DNA of 26,686 nucleotides, taken from assembly GCA_023231475.1 (NCBI GenBank), contig JALJEE010000117.1, forward strand, positions 1 through 26,686. The letters run 5' to 3'. This document shows, piece after piece, positions 12,051-22,297 of this stretch (the first letter of the stretch is position 1; each line of letters opens with the position of its first letter). The notes beneath the pieces were generated by a model that searched no databases, had not been told where the DNA came from, and saw only the letters and a list, made by a program, of their open reading frames with translations. The translations under genes and the position numbers were made by a program. The DNA is from Seison nebaliae. Lineage: Eukaryota; Rotifera; Pararotatoria; Seisonacea; Seisonidae.

Positions 12051-12058
12051 TTTATATA
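12051..12058 (-). promoter_or_regulatory. TATA box of the giant repeat-protein gene
   Basis: On the minus strand TATATAAA lies about 40 bp before the start ATG at 12013. With the usual 25-30 bp spacing, transcription would start near 12020-12030, leaving a 5' leader of only about 10-20 nt. An out-of-frame ATG at 12034-12032 would fall upstream of that start. Confidence 0.6.
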
Positions 12059-12061
12059 ACA

Positions 12062-13475
12062 ACAGTCCTAACATTATTTCTCACTGATCGTTAATTTATT
12101 GATTTGTTAATGATTTTACAATTTTTCATCATTATTCTAATTAATTATTAATTAACAATGCTCATACTAATTAGAAGTTGACCATGAATGTTATATAAGA
12201 ATGAATAATTATTATAATGAGATTTCAAAAATATTACGATATTCATCCGATATTCTCGTAAATTGTTTTTCATTAATTATCAGTCAATACCAAACCAAAG
12301 TTCATTATTGAAAGGAAATTAATAAACTGATTATAAATTCAAATAATGTCTGAAGGAATCTGGAGATCTAATTCCACAAAAATTTGCTTCATAAAATTAA
12401 TTCCTGCATCTAATAGAACTGGTACTTCATATTTCATAATTTTATTTTATTTATTTCAATTTTAAAAGAAATTGTTGATTAAAATTTCATAAAATTTCAT
12501 CGATGCTTTCAATTTCGTTTTGTGGAAATTTGATGAAAGATCAAGTCATTTAAATTAAGTAATTAAAGACGAACGATAACGATAAATTAAGGAATTAAAC
12601 AATTGAATTTCTAATATTCGTTTCAAACGGTCCGTGAGCCTGAAAAATTGCTTTCATTTTTCCAAAAATCTAACAAAAAGTAAGTTCATTTTAAATGAGA
12701 AGAAGTCGAAACTTCTATCGCAGTGGGACAAGTATGGAATCTGTTGTTACGAAATAAACGTCGTCCATTACACTTCACTTCAAATATTCGTTCTACAATT
12801 AAATTAATTCGAATTTAAAAAAAAAAGATCTTCTTTCAATAAAATGGAAAACCTTTCGAATCAACTGGATGTTTATTCACTTGAATCCTCAAAGTCCGAT
12901 CAGACAGATTCAGAAGTGAATCAATAAAAGTTTCGACGCGAATGACTGATGATCATTCTTGTCTGTTCCACAGGATTATAGAAAACTTTGAAGAAAATGG
13001 TGTTAACGAAAAAGTTATGTCAAGTATAAATAATCGTTCTCGACGAATATGAGAAGATGGTGAAAACATTAAAAAAAAGAAAGGAAAAAAAATGAAAGAA
13101 AATTGAAAAAAAAGACTGGACTGAAAAAAAAAACTATTTCGACATCTTTCGTTCTTACATTTCACTTAATACGAAGCTTTTATGGCCACATCAAAGTTCC
13201 TTGTAATATAAACATTAGATATTGGAAGTAACATAAACTATGTAAATATTAGTAAACAATTCTCAACTAATTGCTAAAAAACGGTCATATAATAAAACTA
13301 AATATTTGAACGAGTTCGCCCATTGATTTTGAACGATTTCATTCATAGTTCGATTATTTCGTAATAAACTTAAATTTTTATTAAACGGTTCTTCTGATAA
13401 ATAGTTAACTGATTACTACAAGTGGATTTATCTAATCAACGACTGTTATTCACAATATTTAAATAAGAATTGTTA
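12062..13475. other. Divergent intergenic region
   Basis: About 1.4 kb between the divergent repeat-protein and glycosyltransferase genes, so it should contain both promoters. An A- and G-rich tract lies at about 13067-13135; the long minus-strand frame there (Phe-rich) is a by-product of it. I see no gene, RNA or repeat that I can support. Confidence 0.45.
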
Positions 13476-14758
13476 ATGTTTTTAAGGAGAGAAAAAAGAA
13501 GAAAGTTGTTATATTTTTTAATTTATTTCAATGTTGGAAATTGTCTGTTACTCCTAATTTACAATTGTTTCACTCATCCACTCAACACCAATAATCATGA
13601 AACTTTACCATATTATCTAAATAATCATATATGTAATTTGACGAAAAAAAATGCTATTTCGCAAAATATGGATCGATTATATTTGGACAGTTTCTCATGT
13701 CAAAGTTTCAAGGAACGTCGTTCACTTTACTCATTGGAATCGATTTATAAACGATATCCTTTGAAACTCAATATTGCTTATTCGATTGTTGTTCATAAAG
13801 AAGCAGTTTCTTTTGATCATCTTCTAAGTTTGATTTGGCATCCTCAAAATGTCTATTGTGTACATATCGATAATAGATCATCAGAATATTTTAAACAAGC
13901 CGTTCGTAATATTGTTTCATGTTTTGAAAATGTTTTTTTATCATCAACCTCTATGAATATTTATTATGGACATATTTCTCGATTATATGCCGATATTCGA
14001 TGTTTTAATGATCTACTCGATTATCGTTCAACATATCGATGGGAATATATTATCAATTTATGTGGAATGGATCTACCTCTACATACTCAAAATGAAATTT
14101 CTCTAATACTTTCTCTCTACAACGGTCGTAATGATGTTGAAGGAATAAAATTCGATAAATTATTAAAAAAACGAATAACTCATCATTATCGAATAATTAA
14201 CGAGCATATCAAAGATATTGGTCGACGAAAGAAAACAGTAAAATATCCATCTGAATTAGTTAAAGGTAGTGCATATGGTGCATTCTCTTTAAAATTCGTC
14301 CAATTCATTTTTTCAGATAATCGATCCAAAAATCTTTTAAGGGAATTAAGTGATACCTTTTCGCCTGATGAAACTTTTTGGGCTACGTTAAACTTTTCAC
14401 CTAGAATTCCTGGAGGAAGTAAAAGTTAAATATTTTATCTTAATTCATTTATTAAATCTTTTCAGTGAATAAAAGTCGTTCAGAATTCAATGCGAAATAT
14501 GTGAAATGGACAAACGATTGCAAAGGACAGAGTCGTCATGGAGTTTGCGTTTTCGGTATTGGTGATGCAAATGATTTACTTACTCCAAAGAGAACGCAAT
14601 TGTTTGCCAATAAATTTTTAATGAAAATTGATTATAATATAATGGAATGCATGAAAGAACATTTACTGAATCGAATTAGACATATGACATCAGAAAATTT
14701 AGAAGAGTTCGAAGCGAAAATGACAATAAAAGTAAAAGATTTTGATTTTTTAAAATAA
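13476..14758 (+). CDS. Core-2/I-branching beta-1,6-N-acetylglucosaminyltransferase
   Basis: Type II Golgi membrane enzyme expected to add GlcNAc in beta-1,6 linkage to O-glycans (Pfam Branch family, CAZy GT14). Exons 13476-14418 and 14466-14758 are joined by a 47-nt phase-1 intron (GTAAAA to TTTCAG), giving about 411 residues, the normal family length. The first in-frame ATG is 13476. Residues about 11-29 form the signal anchor after a basic start. Matches to vertebrate GCNT1 are clear: AYSIVVHKE, NVYCVHIDNRSSEYF, YIINLCGMDLPL, VKGSAYGAFSLKFV and DTFSPDETFWATL. The Glu of the SPDE motif (residue about 299) corresponds to the residue regarded as the catalytic base. After the intron, KYVKWTND, GVCVFGIGDANDLL and QLFANKF match the conserved C-terminal region. 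It looks intact. Acceptor specificity (core 2, I-branch or other) cannot be told. It converges on RpS25, 116 bp away. Confidence 0.93.
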
Positions 14759-14874
14759 TTTTTCCTAATATTATTCTAATAAATTGTTTGAAGAAATGTA
14801 AAAATTATCTCACATGATCTTTTTTATTTAGGATAAAGACGAAAATGATTTAGATTAAAAACATTTGGATCATT

Positions 14875-15219
14875 TTATTCAGTTGACGAACGTTTGTAGA
14901 CCAATTGTCGACTATGTTTCACCACTGGTTGAATGAGACCATCTTCATGTAATTGATGAATCATTGCACGTGCCAATGATCCACGAATCTTCAGACGTTC
15001 ACTTAACGAACTTGGAGTGATGCATTTGTACGCAACAGCTTCTGTCTTCATTTTGTCGTAAGTTGAACCTTCGAAGAGAATGAGATTGTTCAACTTCTCT
15101 CGCACTTTTCCCTTTGACCACTTCTTCTTTTTTTGTTTACCTCCACCATCCTTTTTGGGTCGATCAGCCTTTTGCTTGGCAATTTGCGTCTTCGTCGTTC
15201 CTTTCGCCTTTCCAGCCAT
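14875..15219 (-). CDS. RpS25: 40S ribosomal protein eS25
   Basis: Structural protein of the small ribosomal subunit, 114 residues, near the normal length. The N terminus is Lys-rich. The signature [16 protein letters not shown] is followed by the winged-helix region with [18 protein letters not shown] and ending [16 protein letters not shown]. The stop codon overlaps AATAAA on the minus strand, a likely polyadenylation signal. The coding part has no intron. The 5'UTR holds a 49-nt intron at 15231-15279 (GTAAGT donor, TTTTAG acceptor). A pyrimidine run just before the donor-side leader (minus strand, about 15295-15286) resembles the TOP motif of ribosomal protein mRNAs. Confidence 0.97.
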   Translation of the reverse strand: MAGKAKGTTKTQIAKQKADRPKKDGGGKQKKKKWSKGKVREKLNNLILFEGSTYDKMKTEAVAYKCITPSSLSERLKIRGSLARAMIHQLHEDGLIQPVVKHSRQLVYKRSSTE

Positions 15220-15230
15220 TTTTATTCCTT

Positions 15231-15279
15231 CTAAAATTTATCCACAAAGATATAAATTTATTTAACTCAAATTACTTAC
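15231..15279 (-). other. RpS25: 5'UTR intron of RpS25, with a four-codon upstream ORF across it
   Basis: The minus-strand intron begins GTAAGT and ends TTTTAG. An ATG at 15285-15283 lies just upstream. In the spliced mRNA it would read ATG TTT AAG GAA TAA, with the stop codon two bases before the RpS25 start codon. If the mRNA includes this ATG, ribosomes must translate the mini-ORF or skip it. Confidence 0.6.
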
Positions 15280-15305
15280 AAACATGTGGAGGAAAATCAA
15301 ACTAA

Positions 15306-15898
15306 AAAGAATTAAATCAATCTTAAACTAAACGAATATTTCTCATATAAATTCAAATTTTTAGCTTTAACTATTAAAGGTAGCTCAATTCGACAGCGAA
15401 TTTCTTTTGGTATTGTTTTCTCATTTTCTGAATATTTTTCTTGACTGAAAGAATATTAAAAATTGAAGCTTTCTCATTAAATTAAATATAAATTAAATTA
15501 TCCTATTTTTTCAAAATAATAAAACTTTTCTTATTTATATGATAAGTTAGTGCTTATGATACTAGTTTAAATGTACTACGATAATGTTTCTTTTTTTTTG
15601 AATAATAATTTCTCTTATTCATTCATGTAGATTCCTTCATTGGAAAGGTGGAAGCTAGTTGGTCTACATTGGTCATAATGATTATGATGCTGATGATAAT
15701 GACAAAACATAAATGAGTAATGAGAACAAAGTCTAAAAAAGAAGAATTCGAAGAAACAAAGTTTATTTTTTGATAATTCGTCAGTTTATATTTCGTTCTT
15801 CATCTTCCTTCTCCTATCATTGTTTCATTGAAGGAAATTATTATAATTATTCATTCGCATCTGTAATTGAGGAGGAGGTGAATTATTTTCAAGGGATA
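15306..15898. other. Divergent intergenic region between RpS25 and the M13-like gene
   Basis: About 590 bp with no separate gene. A frame open from 15770 has no ATG before 15899, so I treat that part as the 5'UTR of the downstream gene. The RpS25 promoter should lie near 15300-15400. Confidence 0.45.
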
Positions 15899-18800
15899 AT
15901 GGAAAATGATAAAACAATTTTATTAGACAACTTCTATTCGGACGATCGTTCACTTGATCAAGAATTACCGGAGGAAGATGATATAATCGCTGAGAATTGG
16001 AAAGAGCAGGAGAAAGAAGCGAAAAATTTTCAAAAAAAATCGAAAAAAGGAAAATTGACATTTTTAAAGAAATCAAAGAATAAATCTTCAATTCATCATC
16101 ATCCTTTACAAGATCTTTCAAACGATCAATTAGATAAATTAAATGAGAATGATAATAATGAAGAGAATTTATTTAAAAAAGAAGTAAAATCTTTCGCTAC
16201 TCAAACTGTTCAATTGGATGTTGATGATGCGGTTTATCGATCGATTTCACAAACGAATCTTTATTTGTCTTCCACGAACCGTTTCGTTCGGTTTTATCAT
16301 CTTCTCAATAAGAAATCGTTGTTGTTATTGATATTTGTTTTTTTCACGATGGTTCTTTCTTTTATGTTGATTGCTCAAATCGCTCATCATTATGAATTGA
16401 AAGATTCGATTATTGAGAAGAATCGATTCGATTTCTATTATCAAATTACTAGAAATAAATTGTCGTGGTTGAGAGACATGATGAAACGGACATCGACTGA
16501 AATGAAATTCAATTATCATCCATGTCATAAGGATTCAGTGAAGTTCGTTTGTCAAGAACAATTCGAAAGAAATGTTGGGAGGAATTATCATAAAACTCAA
16601 TACCGTTCACTTCTTGACGAGACTAAGAAAGCATTGATATTCGAATTATCTAAAACGAAATTTATTGAAGATTATGAGAATTATTCTTCAATTCTTATTC
16701 CTCAACAATCCTACAAGACATGTATGCAATCGTTGGATGAAACATTTCGAACGAATATGAAAATTACTAGAAAAATTATGAAAGAATTATGGAAAGATGC
16801 TAAAGAATTCCATACAGTTACGTCTTCCAAAAAACTTCGATTTAATGACAAGAATATGTTATGGTATAATTATGTTGGAATAACGATAGGCAAATTATTA
16901 AGAAATTCAACTTCCATCATTTTTGATCTATCGACAGAGAAAGAATATGACGATGAACAAAATATGATAATGACATTTTATTCATCAAATCGGTTTGAAA
17001 GTTATCTCAAACAATTATTAAATGTCATTGAAACGAAAGATAAGATGAAAACGAGAATTATCTTGAAAAGTCTATCAGATTTATTCGATTTTATTCTTGA
17101 ACAAATCTCTCAAATTTTACCATCTGGTCAATCGGATTTATTTGATAAATTTCAAAGTAATTTTATTAAACCAAAAAGGAATCGATTGGATTCGTTGATG
17201 AAAGATATATTAGATGATATCAATATTTCTTCCGTAGATATCTTAAATCGATTATTGGCCATATTTAATATCGATACGAAACTGCTCAAAACGTTCAACA
17301 GACAAAGAATGGAAAACTACACATTTTTGTATGATATCTTACAATATGAAAATGAAACAACTCATAACGGACGATATGTTCTTCGACCACATCCACTCAC
17401 TATTGAAACATCCGATCAAAAATTTTATACAGGATTCTTTCGAGGATATCTGTCAGAAATCTTCTTAATGGATTCCTTTTTATATTCAGAACATTCTTAT
17501 ACGAAAGATCGAAGTGCAAAAACTCAAGTAAAAGTGGAATTCTTACAATCGAAATTATTTGAAAATTATCAATTTATGGGGAAGATAATGGTTTCCTTAT
17601 TTCTTTCTCATCAAACTCTCTTTATTTATTCAGGAAAAATATAATGAAACTAATTTATTAAATTTCCTTTTCAATGCAATGTTTTGGCATTCATACAACT
17701 TATTCGGATTGACGTTATTACCTGAAATAAAAGATCCATCGAAAATTGATTTAGATTCATCCATCTTCATTAGTTCTCCATTCATTTAATTTGAAAATTA
17801 ATATTGTAAATATTTTTTTAAAAACACTTTTTCTTTAGATAAGGACGATAAAGAATCAATTGAAATAAATGTTAATCCAATCATTAATTTTATGGACAAA
17901 CGTTTCCAATCAATTTACGTTTCTTCAAATTATCTTCCTAATCAATTTGGATATTCAAAAGAAGATCGATGCGCTGAATTGACACGTCGATTATTTCCTT
18001 TAAGTACGATGAGTCTGATATCGTTAACTAATAATTATTATGACGGGAAAAATAATCATTTTCAATACGGTGTAGCAAAAACTATCACAACGGTATATGA
18101 TGATTTGACGATATTTTTCTTTAAAAAAATAAAGAAATCTTTGTTGAAAGATATTGTTGAAATTAAAAGTCATTCGCATGAAATGCCTGAATATGATGAT
18201 AGTAATGATTCATCGAACAGTCTCGCTACATTCACTCAAACATTTGTCGCTTCAAAATATCTGGATTTTGAGTTACCGGACTCAATGGATCATCTCCGTA
18301 ATCCAATGGAAGATATTATGACGAATAGATTAGTTTCATTATTACAACTTCCTCATTCGGGTCGTGGATGGTTAATTAAAATGTCAACAAATCAATTATT
18401 CGATATATCCCAATTGCAAATATTAAGAAAATTATTCGATGATGATAATAAAACGAATGATGATAATGATGATGATGATGAAGAAGATAATGTTTGGTTG
18501 AATTATTTCTTGCATGGATGGCGTCATTCTCATACACTTTACCGTCTTCCTTTAACTGCAATATCAATATATCATTCATTATATTGTTCGGAATATGGGC
18601 GTCATCCAACAGATCTCGTCTGCCAATATTTAAATGTGGGAAGTCCAACTGTTAATATCAAACGATTTTCTTTAATGATGTTACTAGTGAAATTTATGAC
18701 TCGATTCAATTCCGAATCTTTCCTCACTTACAATTATAATGTTTTGATGGATTCAAAAGAGATATTGATATTGGAAGATAGTCAATTCTCTTTCGACGTA

Positions 18801-19469
18801 TTAAATGTGGAATATTTAATGAAATTTGATGAATTTCAAAATCGATCTATCGAACTGAAACGACATTTAGGAAAACGAATAAATGAACTACATCCAAAAT
18901 TGGTCGATGAAATTGAAAATACTGGATATGCAATGTTGGAATTGATACCATTCGTTCTTCAAGCAATGAGATATTATGATGTTGATGTTAATTCGATAAA
19001 GAAAGAATTAGATTCAATTTATGGAATAAAGCAATCCAAATTGAACCTTCATGCATGTAAGACAAACAAAACGAATATTCATATCAGTAACAAAGTTTTC
19101 AAACGGATGCACAAAGACGAGAGAATAACAGTCGGAAATCAGATGTGTCAATTCATGATAGTAAAAGAATACATCATCGACTCCTTCCTCGACTCGTTAG
19201 ACAAACAGACAAATATGAAGAACTATAAAATATTTCAAGATATCAAAAATTATTTTCAGAAATTACTTTATCTCACAATCATCTCATTAAATTGTGAAAT
19301 GAACATCGATCTAACTCAGTTGCTAACTGCACATTTTATTAGTCAATCTGACGATTACCGAACTCTTTTCGGTTGTAACTCGAACTTTGATGTTCATTTC
19401 GATCCTTCATTCGATAGCCAATTTTGTTTACTCTGCAACGTATCTGATATTTTCATCTATTCTAATTAA
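15899..19469 (+). CDS. Divergent M13 (neprilysin)-like membrane protein, probably non-catalytic
   Basis: Exons 15899-17590, 17634-17772 and 17839-19469 give 1153 residues. Introns are 43 and 66 nt (phases 0 and 1). The start is the first ATG of the frame. The cytosolic N terminus (about 138 residues) is acidic and Lys-rich. A transmembrane segment follows at about 139-163, so this is a type II membrane protein. After it comes an M13-like pattern: PCHKDSVKFVC, then YRSLLDETKKALIFEL, then SYKTCM. Exon 2 reads FLFNAMFWHSYNLFGLTLLP. Near the end, DDYRTLFGC...FCLLC recalls the family's AFNC...CxVW ending. I find no HExxH zinc motif and no clear ExxxD, so if it is M13 it lacks peptidase activity. 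It is also longer than the usual 700-800 residues. The family call rests on cysteine spacing and weak similarity. Confidence 0.6.
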
Positions 19470-20470
19470 ACATACAATTGACCATGTATAGGTCTCCTTC
19501 ACATACTTACAACTAATATTATTAATTTTCAAACATTGATTAGATTCAATCATTTACAACATTCATTTTTCTCATAATTCTACTTAATAAATTACCCATT
19601 CTTTTAAACATCAATAAACGAGTGAATGTTATAATAATTTACCAATTAATTTTCATAATTAACTTTATTCTATTTTCCAATATGTATGAAAGATATTGCA
19701 CAGATATTTTTTCCCTTTTATCAGGATCGTAAGAAAGTCTATGAGGTAGCATTTTGAATAAAAAAATTTTGAAGAAAAATCTGATGAACATCCGGCGAAC
19801 CCAATATTTAAAATTGACTATTGGCAAGAACTATATGACAAATAGTTTTTAGGAATAAAAATTATAAAACCTTTCTGGCTTTAAAAGTTTAACCTAAAAT
19901 TTAGGTTCTATTGTCACAGTAATTTAATAATATTAAATATGAATATTGTGAACGTTTATGTTAATTGTAGATGTTGTAACGTGTTCCTCGACCACAGTTT
20001 ATTTATTCTCAAAAATGAATCAGACAAAAATAAAAAGTAATCCCTTCTCCGAATGATCTTCTTCCTTTTATACTCGTCTCTCGTCACTTTTTCTACAGGA
20101 CCTTCCTTTTCTCACATATGCACTTCTCTTTATTTCTCTTGCTTTCTCTTTTCTCATCTTCTTTCTAAGATCCTCTAGACCACCCCCGCTACAATGTCAT
20201 CAATGCTTCGAAAAATTTAAATATTCTAATATATCAAATTGTTTCTCTCTTAAGATTCGTATTAAATTTATGGAAATATATTTAATTTCTGTTAAAGATT
20301 CTTTTTCCAATAACAATGGACAACAATTCTCTAACAATTTAATTCAATTTTCATTTTAAAGTATTTTATTTGTAGAACATACTGGCTTTAGTATCTTACC
20401 GAGGTTAATAGTTTGTTGATTGTAAGAAACGGTTTCATGCCAAAATATTTCAGAAATAAAAAAACTTACA
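19470..20470. other. Intergenic DNA with a pyrimidine-rich tract
   Basis: No gene supported. The plus strand is markedly C+T-rich from about 20037 to 20185. A near-palindrome, aacctaaaatttaggtt, lies at 19891-19907. A 62-codon minus-strand frame at 19639-19827 looks like chance. Confidence 0.4.
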
Positions 20471-22297
20471 TTAATAAATAATTGTTAGGTCAATTATCGA
20501 ATCCACCTGGGTTGTTAAAAACAACTTTAAATTGTGGATATGATATATCTCTTCGTTGTCAATTAAATGTAATTTCAAACCAATTATAGATTTGACGAGA
20601 GCCAAAGAATGTGAAGTTTCAACATAAATTTTTTTAAAAGGAATAAATATTGATAAATCCCCACGATTCCCTTCGAAAAGCTGTTGGAAATAATAAAAGC
20701 TTCCAGCTGTCAGCAATGTCTCTTGCCATATGGTTCTGTTAAGGATAGATTTTATAAAATTTGTAACTTTTTCTCTTGATTCTTTGTTATACTTTTGTAA
20801 ATTAGTTGAATTGTAACGTTTCATTATCTGATCAAGGCGATAATTATTCCATTCATGAATTCCTTTCGATAAGGGTTCCGGATATGTCGGATCTCCAGTT
20901 ACTTGAAACTTATAGAAAGGTTTAAATAAGTGAAACGCATAAATTGTATAATCTACAGTTGAACCTTTTGGAACTACATCCTTAAAAAATGTTATCTGTG
21001 AAAGTTTATCTTCATTCCAAAAGGATGCTGGAAAAGTTGGGAAATATGGTACAACTTCTACAACTGGATACGAAACAATGTGCTTAGCCTTAAACTCAAG
21101 TAACTTTTCAATATGTTCTCTATCACTAAAGTGTAAAAATATTTTACCTATCCATTCATTTATATTTGTACTAAATTGTGCAGCAAAAAAATGCTTTAAT
21201 TCACATGTTTCGGAAGTGGTTATAATTTTAGGGAATCCATGATCTTTTATAATTTCATTACATTTATTTTCTATCCAGAAGAAATCTTCTGTAACGCGAT
21301 CAGAAAATGTTCTAGTTGTGAGACTTTCCATATATTCCATTAATGTTCCATCAAATTCGAAATAATCTGAATCAGTTATGATGTTACCGAATTCGAAATG
21401 AATTAAATGAATATCGGGATAATAGATGATACATCTTTTGCATTCTATCGGGGAAAATTTATTTGATCCAATTACAAATTCGCTCATTCCATTTTCTTTA
21501 TAGACCATTCTAGTAATTTTTTTCTCCGAAACATAATCTGTTCTAAAAGAAAGCTGTTGTAGCTTAAAAGTGTAGTGTTTTGAAGAAAATAATAGATAAT
21601 TAATTATAAAGTTTATTCGATAAAAAAAGGAATCGTTTTTTTTAAGAAAGGATGAATCCCTTTTATAGTCTTCTTTTCTGTGAAAAACTAGATTATCTCT
21701 GTAAAAGATTCTTTGTTTTTGTCGGATTTAACATTTCTTTTCTCCTCTTTTACAAAAGCCATTGTATTCATTAACTCACAATGTATCCTAAATTTACGGA
21801 AAATTTCGTTAAACCAGTGTTCTTCTGTCGTTTCATTTAAAATTAACGGAAATTCGGAAGTTATTCAGTTCCAATCATGCTCACATACCTTGGGAATTCT
21901 ACTTTTCTTTAAAGATATTCGAAGTTTTGTAGCCTTATTTTCACAAGGAAACTTCAGTTTCATGATGTGCATTTTTAAAAAGTTGTAGACATAAACTTAT
22001 ATTATGATTCGTCATTTCTTCATTCACTTCATGACCACCAATTAGTATTAATAGCTCATGTAGCAAATAAACACCTGGGAAATTCTCGTCAAAATTATTC
22101 ATATCAGGAAATTTTTCCGATTTTATTTTATGCATAAACTTACAAACATCGGGTGAACATTCATTAATTTCCATTATCTTGTTCAGTAAAAATGGGATGA
22201 ATATAATAAATTGGAATGCAGATATAGATTGACATATTCCTCCTTCATTTTCAATGGAAGGAGGTTCTATCAACGGATTTCTATTAGTTAGTTTCAT
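20471..22297 (-). CDS. Unrecognised protein-coding locus, multi-exon or decaying
   Basis: I do not recognise the product. The N-terminal piece starts with ATG at 22297 and runs to about 21941. It contains GGICQSISAFQFIIFIPFLL, which loosely recalls the Cys box of ubiquitin-specific proteases. The C-terminal piece is open from 21727 to the stop at 20471 (ATG at 21508). It is rich in aromatic residues and Lys, and I find no His box or other named motif. Between them lie coding-like segments in other frames and good splice signals: donors at 21888 (GTATGT) and 21779 (GTGAGT), and an acceptor ending near 21697. I could not connect all segments in one phase-consistent model. Either an intron escapes me or the gene carries a frame disruption. 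Two separate small genes are also possible. Confidence 0.4.

Noticed and set aside
12953-13165. 70-codon Phe-rich minus-strand frame
   Set aside because: It arises from an A- and G-rich tract on the plus strand.
15770-15898. Extra N-terminal part of the M13-like frame
   Set aside because: The frame is open there but has no ATG. The first ATG is at 15899.
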